In this document: positions 27,343-35,555 of the stretch, piece by piece
How the letters are laid out: each line of letters opens with the position of its first letter
How positions within the stretch are numbered: position 1 is the first letter of the stretch
From: Myxococcota bacterium
GTDB lineage: Bacteria; Myxococcota; XYA12-FULL-58-9; JALHOP01
Assembly: GCA_022842935.1 (NCBI GenBank)
Contig: JALHOP010000010.1
Coordinates: forward strand, 232,144 to 296,143
Reading direction: 5' to 3'
Length of the DNA stretch: 64,000 bases
Notes under the pieces: model-generated
The model's input: the letters and a program-made list of their open reading frames with translations, nothing else
The model's database searches: none
Told to the model about the DNA's origin: nothing
Translations under genes and position numbers: made by a program

Positions 27343-28247
27343 TGCGACACCACCAATCCCACCATGGCGATGTTGCGCCACGAGGTGCTCGGCTCGAACG
27401 TGCCGTCCCCATCGTTGTCGAGGGACTGCCGCCAGATGATGCCGCGGTATTCACCGCGCAGCGCGAGCCACCGATTCAGGAAGATGGTCGCGCCAGCGCC
27501 GATGGTGACGTGTGGAACCGCGTTCGCGAACATGCCTCCCTCACCCGCGTTGCCACCACTCAAGACGTAGCCCGTCGGCGAGGCAGTGTCATAGTCAGCG
27601 GTGATGAGACGCGTCCCATTCAAACCACCGCCGGCCAGCAGGTAGAGCTGCATGTCGAAGTCGAGCTCCGACACCAGATTGACCTTGCCGTAGAAGGGCA
27701 GCCAGATGGCTGTGAAATCGACGCTGCCAGTCATCTGCTTGGTGTCGGGCACGCCAAGAGACAGGTCGCAGACGCTCGCGTTCACGGTGCGGCACGCCGT
27801 CACCTTGTTGCCGAGGACGCCGGCCCCGTCAGTCACGATGTCGGTGAGACCGCCCCCAAAGAAGCTCAGGGTTGCGCCGATCCCCCAGTGGTCGGCGACG
27901 TGATACCGCAAGTCGAGCGCTGCTCCGGTCTGTTGCACGTACTTGTCGACGAGGCTCGTCGCGAAAGCGAGCGTGAGGTCGAAGCGGCGCGCCGTCGGAT
28001 GGGCGACGTTCATGATGAGCGGGACGTCGGCGAGATCTGCGTCTCCGAACGGGTCGTCGGAATAGACGGGCTCGCGGTCAGGAGGCGCAGCCAGAGCCGT
28101 GGCGGTGGCGGGTGGGACCGTCGCGCGCGCTGGACCCACTGGCGCGCGGTCCTGGGCTGCGGCCGTTCCCCCGAGGAGGACCACCGCGCAAAAAAACCCG
28201 AATGAGCCCGAGAGTACCGGGCCAGGCGCACGCTGCTTGGGTGACAA
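27339..28247 (-). CDS. gltA: GltA-like outer-membrane beta-barrel
   Basis: 302 residues from a TTG start with GGAG seven bases upstream; there is no ATG in the frame before the signal peptide (VLSGSFGFFCAVVLLGGTAAAQ). A Pro/Ala-rich segment leads to a barrel region with strands such as FDLTLAFATSLVDKYV, LDLRYHVADHWGIGATLSFF and VNLVSELDFDMQLYLLAG. First gene of the eight-gene gltA-H operon. Homology to GltA is inferred from position and barrel character. Confidence 0.7.
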   Translation of the reverse strand: MSPKQRAPGPVLSGSFGFFCAVVLLGGTAAAQDRAPVGPARATVPPATATALAAPPDREPVYSDDPFGDADLADVPLIMNVAHPTARRFDLTLAFATSLVDKYVQQTGAALDLRYHVADHWGIGATLSFFGGGLTDIVTDGAGVLGNKVTACRTVNASVCDLSLGVPDTKQMTGSVDFTAIWLPFYGKVNLVSELDFDMQLYLLAGGGLNGTRLITADYDTASPTGYVLSGGNAGEGGMFANAVPHVTIGAGATIFLNRWLALRGEYRGIIWRQSLDNDGDGTFEPSTSWRNIAMVGLVVSQ

Positions 28248-28374
28248 ACGGAGGCTCCGAGAGGAGGGATATCCAGTGTCAGTATCGGGGCGCCAAAGCT
28301 CTTTGTTTCCAAGGACGGCGCATCGGCGAGCCGGCCGCAGTCAGGGTGGCCGGGCGCCAATTCCTGCGCGCCAT

Positions 28375-28917
28375 TCAGCCTTTACCGGCTTTGACCATGT
28401 CAGCGAGCACGACATGGCTCACGTAGTAAAACACGCTTTGTCCGAAACGCACGCAATCCCCGGACGCAAGAGGCGTCAAGACGTGTGGCTGCAGGGCCTT
28501 GCGGTTCACGAAGGTACCATTCGAGCTACCCACGTCCTGAACCGAAACCGGATGGTCGTCGACGCCGAGCGCGAAGTGCGCGTGGACGCTGGAGGTAGCC
28601 GGATCGCTGATGACGATGTCGGCTGTCGAGGCACGTCCGACGGTAATGTGGTCCCAGAGGCTCTCTGGCTTTTTCTGGAGCGGCACGACGATCGACGCGG
28701 TCCCAACGACGCCGCGAAGCTTGTCGACTTGCTCGGCGCGCTCTGCCTTCATCATGGCGATGGTTTCATGCATGAACACCATCGTCGATGCCGGCGGACC
28801 GGCTGGCTTCTCCCGCACCACGACTTCGCCGGAGCCTTCGGCCGAGATGAGGACGTCGGCGCGACCCAGCTCAGCGATTCGCAGCGGCTCCCGCACGAGA
28901 TCACCGAAGGTCAACAT
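28375..28917 (-). CDS. FHA-domain protein
   Basis: 180 residues from the ATG at 28917; a GTG nine bases upstream is also in frame. The C-terminal half is a clear FHA domain that binds phosphothreonine: ITVGRASTADIVI, SSVHAHF, QDVGSSNGTFVN. The N-terminal half is charged and helical, with no membrane span or signal, so it is cytoplasmic. It lies 127 bases upstream of gltA on the same strand. Since M. xanthus GltG carries its own FHA domain, this separate FHA protein might serve the Glt complex; that is inference from position. Confidence 0.85.
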   Translation of the reverse strand: MLTFGDLVREPLRIAELGRADVLISAEGSGEVVVREKPAGPPASTMVFMHETIAMMKAERAEQVDKLRGVVGTASIVVPLQKKPESLWDHITVGRASTADIVISDPATSSVHAHFALGVDDHPVSVQDVGSSNGTFVNRKALQPHVLTPLASGDCVRFGQSVFYYVSHVVLADMVKAGKG

Positions 28918-29123
28918 GACCGACACGGTATAATCGCTTTGCGACGTTCAGGCAAACCTGCGCACACCGCCGTCAAGGCAGCGCCGGCACAGTCGTCGCC
29001 CACACGCCGAACGGCTTGCAACCAGGCAGGAAAAACGCCATCTAGCGAACCCGCGACTGGCGCGCGAAATCCGCGGCCAAGCCGCGACAAAGGGCCCCCG
29101 AGGCCAAGCGGAGCGCAAGCCCC

Positions 29124-29567
29124 ATGGCGACCTTGAAAGAGCTGTTGCAGGACCAAGCCAAGCGCCGGGCCATCGTGGATGATTGCGCGCGGTTGGTGGA
29201 CGACGAAGTCAGCGCCAAGGGCGGCCTGTCTGGGCTTGCCATCAAAGGCGCCTACGCCGTGGTGAAAGCGCTCAAGCCAGGCATGGTCCGCGAGGCCTGC
29301 GACCATCTGCTCGATGAGTTCGTCGAGAAGCTCGAGCCTTACTATGCCGCACACATCGCCAGGGGCTCCGGCACGTTCGCGGCCTTCCTGACTCCCAAGA
29401 GCACCGAGGTCGCAAACGCCCTGCTCGGCGTCACCGACCAGAAGGCGGCGCGCGCCAAGAACCAGACCATCAAGAAGGCCTACGACAAGCTGCGCCCAAC
29501 CGGCGTCAAGAACGTCGAGTCCGCGGTGCCCGGCATCGCCAAGATCATCGAGCGGCACGCGGCTTGA
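29124..29567 (+). CDS. DUF6918-like family protein
   Basis: 147 residues with GGAG ten bases before the ATG. Helical throughout: LKELLQDQAKRRAIVDDC, GGLSGLAIKGAYAVVKALKP, LLDEFVEKLEPYY, NALLGVTDQKAARAKNQTIKKAY, LRPTGVKNVESAVPGIAKII. This matches a small family of uncharacterised bacterial proteins (DUF6918) that I recognise by its overall pattern only. No signal or membrane span. Its 3' end overlaps the end of the convergent MFS gene by 23 bases. Confidence 0.7.
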   Translation: MATLKELLQDQAKRRAIVDDCARLVDDEVSAKGGLSGLAIKGAYAVVKALKPGMVREACDHLLDEFVEKLEPYYAAHIARGSGTFAAFLTPKSTEVANALLGVTDQKAARAKNQTIKKAYDKLRPTGVKNVESAVPGIAKIIERHAA

Positions 29568-30900
29568 GCTGACTTGCCGCGCTGCTCCCCTCACGGGCGG
29601 CGCGCGCCACCCACGCCCTCCGTAATCGCGGAACGGGCTGCGTGAGCATGCGGATATCGAAGCCGCGCGCGAACGCCACCGGTGCGAGTACGACCGGCGC
29701 GAGCATCCGGGGACGCGGCGCGGGACCGACCTTGCGCAAAGCGACCAGGCTCGCGAAGCGCAGCAACGTCGAGACGGCGAAAACGGCGAAGTACGCGGAG
29801 TTGCCGGTCCCGAGCGCGGCGAGCATCACGCCGCCGAGAGTCGCGCCGACGACCATGGCGAGCGCGTTGCCGAGGTTGAAGACCGACAGCATGGCGGCGC
29901 GCTCGTTGGCGGGAATGGTTTCGAGGTAGAGGAAAAACGTCGCCATCTCGAAAGCGCCCCAGGCAAAGCCCGAGAACAACTGCACGAATAGCAACGTCGT
30001 GAAGTCCGAGGTGAAGATCCACGGAACTGGCAGGAGTGTTATGCCGGCGCCCCCCATCCAGAGGAGCGACCTCGCGTCCATCGTTTTCAAGATGCGGGCA
30101 CAAATCGGATAGACAAAAATGCGGCCGATGTAGATGGCGGCCGTAAGCATCATGAAAGACCGATAAGGCAAATCAAGTCGCGTGAGCATGTAGGGCGTGA
30201 AGTACGGCGCGGCGAAATAGACGGCAACGTTGCTCATGAGCACGTAGCGCATCACGCGTCCGTCATCGCGACCGCGCAAGCGACTGACGAACTCGGGGAT
30301 GGACACCTTCGTGGTCATGGACGGCTGGGTCGCGACATCGGGCTGGCGCGCAAGCGCGTAAATGGAAGCGATACGCGCCAACACCGCGATAGCGAGCACG
30401 CTGGCGAAAGTCACCTTGGCGTCGAGCAGTAACCCCGACAGTAGAACGGCCCCGATCAGCGAAACTTGCAGACAACGGTTACGCGTCGCGAAGTAACGCG
30501 GTCGGATACGACTCGGGACCAAACGTTCGATCCAGCCGTTCCAGCCAGCTCCCGCAGCTTGGGCGCTCGCAAAGTAGAGCGCCGCAATCGCGAACGCGAG
30601 CGGCGTCGCAATGTGGCCACGGAGACTCGCGACCGCGAGCGTCGCGAGCGCCACGGCTTGCATCGAGGCACACGCGACCACCCAGGCGCGATGCGATCCA
30701 ATTCTTACGAGCAAACGCGGCGTTGCGAGTTGCAAGACCGCCCCCGCGAGCAGCGGCACCGAGCTCACGAGCCCCGCCACGGTGGCGCTCTTTCCCAGGG
30801 CAAGCAACAAGGCCGGGAAGTTGGCCTCGCCCATCCCCACCATGACGTTACAAAGCACACCGTCGGTGCTGGAGAGTTTCAGGGTGCGGCGAAGAGACAT
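29545..30900 (-). CDS. MFS transporter
   Basis: 451 residues from the ATG at 30900; a GTG 45 bases upstream is in frame but adds a hydrophilic stretch. About twelve hydrophobic spans are visible (for example FPALLLALGKSATVAGLV, PLAFAIAALYFASAQAAGAG, LISLIGAVLLSGLL-like, FMMLTAAIYIGRIFVYP, LFVQLFSGFAWGAFEMATFF, GNALAMVVGATLGGVMLAAL). The central cytoplasmic loop (about 205-235) is typical of the major facilitator superfamily. Substrate unknown. It lies downstream of the adenylate cyclase on the same strand but 170 bases away. Confidence 0.8.
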   Translation of the reverse strand: MSLRRTLKLSSTDGVLCNVMVGMGEANFPALLLALGKSATVAGLVSSVPLLAGAVLQLATPRLLVRIGSHRAWVVACASMQAVALATLAVASLRGHIATPLAFAIAALYFASAQAAGAGWNGWIERLVPSRIRPRYFATRNRCLQVSLIGAVLLSGLLLDAKVTFASVLAIAVLARIASIYALARQPDVATQPSMTTKVSIPEFVSRLRGRDDGRVMRYVLMSNVAVYFAAPYFTPYMLTRLDLPYRSFMMLTAAIYIGRIFVYPICARILKTMDARSLLWMGGAGITLLPVPWIFTSDFTTLLFVQLFSGFAWGAFEMATFFLYLETIPANERAAMLSVFNLGNALAMVVGATLGGVMLAALGTGNSAYFAVFAVSTLLRFASLVALRKVGPAPRPRMLAPVVLAPVAFARGFDIRMLTQPVPRLRRAWVARAAREGSSAASQLKPRAAR

Positions 30901-30951
30901 TGGGGGCGTACGTTGCGACGACGGACAGTGAAACGTCACAGGCACACGTTC

Positions 30952-30961
30952 TATTTATTAC
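30952..30961 (-). promoter_or_regulatory. AT-rich patch, possible -10 region for the MFS gene
   Basis: On the minus strand GTAATAAATA about 50 bases before the MFS ATG at 30900 is a rare AT-rich island in this GC-rich DNA. No convincing -35 hexamer accompanies it. Confidence 0.25.
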
Positions 30962-31070
30962 TCGGGAACGCGAGCCTCCGCCTCTTTCCAGCGGCCGCGC
31001 CAAAGTCTGGGTACGCGAGCAGCAAGGGGGCTTTTGTGGTCCTGGGACGCCCTACGGGACCCATTGGGGC

Positions 31071-32702
31071 TCAGGTGGTGGCGGCGCGGCCGACGTCAAC
31101 CGCGGAAATGCGGGCGCCAGTGGCGGGGTCGACGGGCTCGAAGAACTCTTCGCCCGGTGTCTCGGCGATGATTCGCAACAGATCGATTTCCGCTTGTGTA
31201 CACCAGAGGTGCTGCTCCCCGAGCGGAAGCCAGCTTGGCAGGAGCTTCTCTTGCACGAATGTGAACGTGAAGATGCGCTTCAAGAAGATGCGCATACGGT
31301 GTGTTTCGTCATCGCTGAGGGCGATGATGCGATGGGGTGTGACCCGCTCCTGCTCGCTGAAGCCTTTTGGCTGAACAGGTGGCAAAGCCTCGGTACGGGC
31401 GAGCGCACTGGTGCCCAGTCGCGAGAAGTTGTCGATGATGACTTCACCGTTTTTGGTGAGACCCTCGAGCCGAGCCGCGAGATTCACGACGCGACCGCAC
31501 ACTGTGTAGTCCATGCGGCGCCAGGAGCCGATGTTGCCGACAATCGCTTTGCCGCTTGCCATCGCGAAACCGAACTCGGACGGCTCGACGTCCAAACGTT
31601 CGCCCTTGACGGCGCGCTCGCGCACGAAGCGATTCAGAACGCGACATGACGCCTTCATCGCCGTGAGCGCGATGACCCCGCGCCGCTTGTGGCCGTCCAT
31701 GTCTTCCGTGTCGCCCCGCTCGAAGACGGCCATGATCGCGTCGCCCATCGTCTTGTCGACGACCCCTCCGCTAAAGGCGACACACTCGATGAACAGGTGG
31801 AAGTAGGTGTTGACGATGCGTACGATTTCGTCGGCGGTGCGCCGATTCGAGATCGCGGTGTAGCCACGCATGTCGCCGAACAGCACGGAGAGGTCGTGAA
31901 GGCGGCCGCCGGGCTTGGTCAGCGACTCGTCGGCAATCAAGCGCTCGATGATCATTTTGTCGACGTAGTGGAAGAACAGCTGGGCACGCTTGAGCATGGT
32001 GTTGAACGCCACGGCCAGCTCACCGATCTCGTCTTTGCGGTCCTCGGGCATGCGCTGACTGAAGTCGCCCTTGGCGATGGCGCCCAACTGCGCACTGATG
32101 ATCTGCAGTGGGCGAACTTCACGCCGCACGAAGAGCAGCGCGAAGATGCACATCACCACCGAGATCCCCGCAGTGAAAATGAATGCGTAACGAAACGCGC
32201 GCGTCAAAGCCGCTTCGAGCGGCTGACTCGAGAGCGACAGCACGAAGGTGCCCAGCTCGACGGTCCCGTACCGCATCGGAGCCCGGAAGTGGTAGGCATG
32301 ATGCGCGGTATCGGCAAACACCATGGGAGCTTCGGCATCCAGGAAGAACTCCGGCAGCATCTGACCAACTTCGGTGGGTCGAACGGATGCGACGACCACG
32401 CCGCGGTGATCGGCGACACGGCCATCGAGAACGTCCGGGTCGGTAGCCAGCGCGCCCAGATTGTAGGCAAGCCGCTGCTTCTCTTCGATGGACGGAAGCC
32501 GCAGCACGAGCGGGCTATTGGCGAGTGCGAAGTTCTGGGCCAACGACGCGCCGCGCTTGGTGATCTCGCGCTCGATCGACGCGCGGAGAACGCCGAACAA
32601 CGAAAAGAATACGGCAACCGCCGTGCCAACCGTCGTGAGCACGAAGACAATGGGATATTTTCGCGAGATGCGCACTCGAAAGCCTGGTCTATCATGGGTC
32701 AC
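31071..32702 (-). CDS. Membrane adenylate cyclase with periplasmic sensor and HAMP
   Basis: 543 residues from a GTG. Two membrane spans (about 16-38 and 188-211) flank a periplasmic sensor domain. A HAMP region follows (RREVRPLQIISAQLG...DEIGELAVAFNTML). The class III cyclase domain has the metal-binding LFGDMRGYT, the second metal residue in DKTMGDAIMAVF, and GNIGSWRRMDYTVCGRVVNLAARLEG with the conserved Asp and the N/R of the transition-state site. The key catalytic residues all look present, so it should make cAMP from ATP. An extra region of about 100 residues follows the catalytic core. Ligand and downstream targets are unknown. Confidence 0.85.
   Translation of the reverse strand: MTHDRPGFRVRISRKYPIVFVLTTVGTAVAVFFSLFGVLRASIEREITKRGASLAQNFALANSPLVLRLPSIEEKQRLAYNLGALATDPDVLDGRVADHRGVVVASVRPTEVGQMLPEFFLDAEAPMVFADTAHHAYHFRAPMRYGTVELGTFVLSLSSQPLEAALTRAFRYAFIFTAGISVVMCIFALLFVRREVRPLQIISAQLGAIAKGDFSQRMPEDRKDEIGELAVAFNTMLKRAQLFFHYVDKMIIERLIADESLTKPGGRLHDLSVLFGDMRGYTAISNRRTADEIVRIVNTYFHLFIECVAFSGGVVDKTMGDAIMAVFERGDTEDMDGHKRRGVIALTAMKASCRVLNRFVRERAVKGERLDVEPSEFGFAMASGKAIVGNIGSWRRMDYTVCGRVVNLAARLEGLTKNGEVIIDNFSRLGTSALARTEALPPVQPKGFSEQERVTPHRIIALSDDETHRMRIFLKRIFTFTFVQEKLLPSWLPLGEQHLWCTQAEIDLLRIIAETPGEEFFEPVDPATGARISAVDVGRAATT
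31768..31776. repeat. CCGCTAAAG half-site (recurrent motif copy)
   Basis: Half-site of the recurring CCGCT-NN-AGCGG motif in the cyclase gene, here in a different reading frame (TTT AGC GGA on the coding strand). Confidence 0.4.
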
Positions 32703-32838
32703 CCAAAAGCGCCTGGAACGGGTCGAACCAGCGAGCCCGTTGACCCGGAATGCGTGTACAATCGTCCAGGTACTCTATTGTGGGTGCCGTGCCGGCGGCC
32801 TCGCCACCGGTGGTGCCGCGCGGCAAAGTAGAAGCTCA

Positions 32839-33465
32839 ATGACTTTACGTCCCCTGCTCCTCCTCTCAGCTCTCCTCCTCTGCATCACGCCACGACTTGC
32901 GTGGGCCACGATCATGGTCGCGCCGTCCGAAGACGAGCTCGTCGCCGGCGCGCAGGTGATCGGCATGGCCGTCGTGCAGCGCCTCGAAGTCGTGCTCTCG
33001 CCAAAAGGCCAGATCATGACGCACGCCGAGCTCAAGATCGAACGCGGCGTACGCGGGGCCGACGACGGCGACTTCGTGTCCATGGACTACCCCGGGGGCA
33101 CGCTGCCCAACGGCGTGGTTGCAAGCGTGCCAGGCGCGCCTAATCTAAAGGTCGGTGACCGGGTGTTTGCGTATCTGCGGCCTGGTCGCACGGGTGCCCT
33201 GCTCCCTGTCGGCCTGCGCTTCGGCGTGCTCGACGTGCATCGCGGCAAAGACGGCCGGTTTCGCGCAAACCGCCGCCTCGATGGGCTGACCCTCGTCGAC
33301 AAGACTGGCGCCGCCGCGCCTACGACGCGCTACACGCTGCACGACGTCGTCGTCGACAAGCTCGTCGAAGACGCGCAAGCGCGCATGCGCAAACTTCGCA
33401 TCGACGCAGGAGCCCCCGCCCGCAATACCTCTCGCGGCCTGTCGATCCCGAAGGTGGCCAAATGA
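32839..33465 (+). CDS. Secreted protein of unknown function, coupled to a matrixin-like protease
   Basis: 208 residues from the ATG at 32839; the open frame reaches back to 32488 but that part is antisense to the cyclase. MTLRPLLLLSALLLCITPRLAWA is a signal peptide. The mature part has an N-terminal beta-rich domain (SEDELVAGAQVIGMAVVQRLEVVL...HAELKIERGVRG) with YPGG and GDRVFAYLRPG. It resembles small secreted domains found beside myxobacterial metalloproteases. Its stop overlaps the protease ATG (ATGA). It might be a chaperone or inhibitor of that protease; that is inference from coupling only. Confidence 0.7.
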   Translation: MTLRPLLLLSALLLCITPRLAWATIMVAPSEDELVAGAQVIGMAVVQRLEVVLSPKGQIMTHAELKIERGVRGADDGDFVSMDYPGGTLPNGVVASVPGAPNLKVGDRVFAYLRPGRTGALLPVGLRFGVLDVHRGKDGRFRANRRLDGLTLVDKTGAAAPTTRYTLHDVVVDKLVEDAQARMRKLRIDAGAPARNTSRGLSIPKVAK

Positions 33466-35555
33466 AAGCATCCACTTTAGCGGTCAGCTTGGCTCTCCTG
33501 GGTGCAGCCATTCCAGCGCACGCGGTCGATCTCGACAACGGCACAATCGCTTGCGGCACCGAGCCCACCTATTATCCGCGCGGCGACTTCTGGTCGGTCA
33601 TCCGCGGTACCGGAGCCCCAGTCCCGGTTCCGTATCAGATTCACGCTGGCGGTCTCGATAGCATCCCTGGTGACACGGAGAACGGCGCTATCGACCGCGC
33701 CTTCCAGACTTGGATGGCAGTCCGCTGTAACGGAGATGTTCCCAATCTGCGACTGACACGCGGGGCCGACTATCCGACGCGCGACACCGGCGACGAATTC
33801 CAAGACGGTGCTCTCGTCCTCGACACCGTGAAGAACGTCGTTTTCTTCGTCATCGACGATGCGGCCTGGGAGGTCGACGAAGCGATCGTCGCGTACACGA
33901 ACAACCTCGCCTCGGCGGCCGGCCCCATCGTCACGTCGGACATGCAGATCAACGCGGTCGACTTCCAGTGGCGGGCAGCCAATGCTGGTGGCGTGTCCTC
34001 TGGCTGCGCAAAGCCCGCGCAGGGCGCCGCCTCCACGTGCTACGACGTTGGCAACACGATCTTGCACGAAGTCGGTCACTTCATCGGCCTCAATCACGTG
34101 CAGTGCACCGACGCGGTGATGTACCCCACCTCCACGCCGACGACCGAGCTACGGCAGCTTTCGGTCCACGAGACGACCGCCATCTGTAACCTCTATGCAC
34201 CGCGCGAGGCCGCTGGCGACCAACCAGCTTTCGGAGAGGCCTGCGACTTCGATGGCGGGCCTAACTGCCAGGCGGGCTTGACCTGTGTCGTTGGCGCCGA
34301 GTTTCCCGAAGCCGGGGGATGGGGCAACTGCACCTATCTCTGCAACACGACCGACGAGTGCCCGACTGCGTACATCTGCGACGGCGACGCGCCCAACAAG
34401 TTCTGTCGCCCCGGCTTGCACGACACGGGCTCGACAGTCGATCCCACCACCGGCGGCGACTCGTGCATTCCCTGTGCACAAGAGGCCGACTGCGCCAACG
34501 GCCTGTGCGTGGCAGGAGCAGAAGACGACACGGGCTACTGCTCGGAGACTTGCAGCCAGAACTTTCCCTGCGCGGCTGGCTTCTCGTGCCTACCCGCCGG
34601 CGACATCTCGGTTTGCTGGCCCGACGATCCAGCCAGCTGCGGGCTCGACGACGCGCGCGCGAAGCTCAACGAAGTCTGCTATAACGACGACCCCGATTTG
34701 AACGCGGGCACCAACGACGGCTTCTACAACGAGTGCGGCACGAGTCTCATCTGTGTTGGCTTCCGTGGCTCGTCGTGCCTCGCCGAGGTTGGCGCATGCG
34801 TCTACTATTGCAACGCGACCGACCAGTCGTATAGCGGCGAACGCTGCCCCGACCCCAACCAGGACTGCTGCTACGGCGTCACCGACAACGGTGTCTGCCG
34901 CAAGCTACCCGACGAGAATCACCAACAGGGTGGCTGCTTCACCATCCGCAAGGTCGGCGAGACCTGCGTCACCGCCGAAAACGCTATCTGCGAAGAAAAC
35001 GCCAAGTGCATCTACGCGGGCAACAACGCTGGCGGCGCCCTCTGCTACGGCTTGTGCTCGACGACTGTCGCTTGCGACCCCAACGAGAGCTGCTTCACGG
35101 TGAACGACAACTGCGGTGACCCGCTGTCGTTCTGCTGCGATACGGCTGTCTACAATCGCACTGGCGAGTGCCTGCCGTACGGGGTCACCAACAAGCGCGA
35201 GCTCGGCGTCGAGTGCAGCTCGGGGAGCGAGTGTCAGAGCGGAACTTGCTACAACTTCAACGGCAAGTCGGCGTGCAGCCGCCGCTGCAACACGGTGACC
35301 GGAGCTGGCTGCCCAGGCAACATCGACGTCAACGGCGACGCGAGGAGCGACGGTGGCTTCTACTGCGCTCAGGAGAGCGGAGGCGAAGGATGGTGCTGGC
35401 TCAAGGAAGGGCCAGCGCGCTTCCTGGGTGATGGCGAGGAGACCGAAGAGAGCGGAGGATGTGCGGCCGCTCGAACGGACGGTCTGCTGACGGTCCTCCC
35501 CGTCTTGGTCTTGGCGTTGGCCGCGGCCCGCAGGCGACGTGTCACCGCGGGCTAA
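33462..35555 (+). CDS. Secreted matrixin-like metalloprotease with Cys-rich repeats and MYXO-CTERM tail
   Basis: 697 residues. A signal peptide (MKASTLAVSLALLGAAIPAHA) leads to a metalloprotease domain with TILHEVGHFIGLNH, the HExGHxxGxxH zinc site, followed by AVMYP as the Met-turn, as in matrixins. From about residue 265 on it is Cys-rich, with repeated units such as CDFDGGPNCQAGLTC, CTTDECP-like and CSSGSECQSGTC, probably disulfide-bonded surface modules. The C-terminus is GGCAAARTDG, a hydrophobic stretch and AAARRRR, a MYXO-CTERM sorting tail. Likely held at or released from the cell surface. Its 3' end overlaps the convergent TPR gene by 14 bases. Confidence 0.85.
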   Translation: MKASTLAVSLALLGAAIPAHAVDLDNGTIACGTEPTYYPRGDFWSVIRGTGAPVPVPYQIHAGGLDSIPGDTENGAIDRAFQTWMAVRCNGDVPNLRLTRGADYPTRDTGDEFQDGALVLDTVKNVVFFVIDDAAWEVDEAIVAYTNNLASAAGPIVTSDMQINAVDFQWRAANAGGVSSGCAKPAQGAASTCYDVGNTILHEVGHFIGLNHVQCTDAVMYPTSTPTTELRQLSVHETTAICNLYAPREAAGDQPAFGEACDFDGGPNCQAGLTCVVGAEFPEAGGWGNCTYLCNTTDECPTAYICDGDAPNKFCRPGLHDTGSTVDPTTGGDSCIPCAQEADCANGLCVAGAEDDTGYCSETCSQNFPCAAGFSCLPAGDISVCWPDDPASCGLDDARAKLNEVCYNDDPDLNAGTNDGFYNECGTSLICVGFRGSSCLAEVGACVYYCNATDQSYSGERCPDPNQDCCYGVTDNGVCRKLPDENHQQGGCFTIRKVGETCVTAENAICEENAKCIYAGNNAGGALCYGLCSTTVACDPNESCFTVNDNCGDPLSFCCDTAVYNRTGECLPYGVTNKRELGVECSSGSECQSGTCYNFNGKSACSRRCNTVTGAGCPGNIDVNGDARSDGGFYCAQESGGEGWCWLKEGPARFLGDGEETEESGGCAAARTDGLLTVLPVLVLALAAARRRRVTAG
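33475..33483. repeat. CTTTAGCGG half-site (recurrent motif copy)
   Basis: Half-site of the recurring motif just inside the protease gene; the frame reads ACT TTA GCG GTC, using the Leu codon TTA. Confidence 0.45.

Noticed and set aside
28929-28934. TATAAT between the FHA gene and the DUF6918 gene
   Set aside because: A perfect -10 on the plus strand, but no -35 at the right distance and the plus-strand gene starts 190 bases on; it may be chance.
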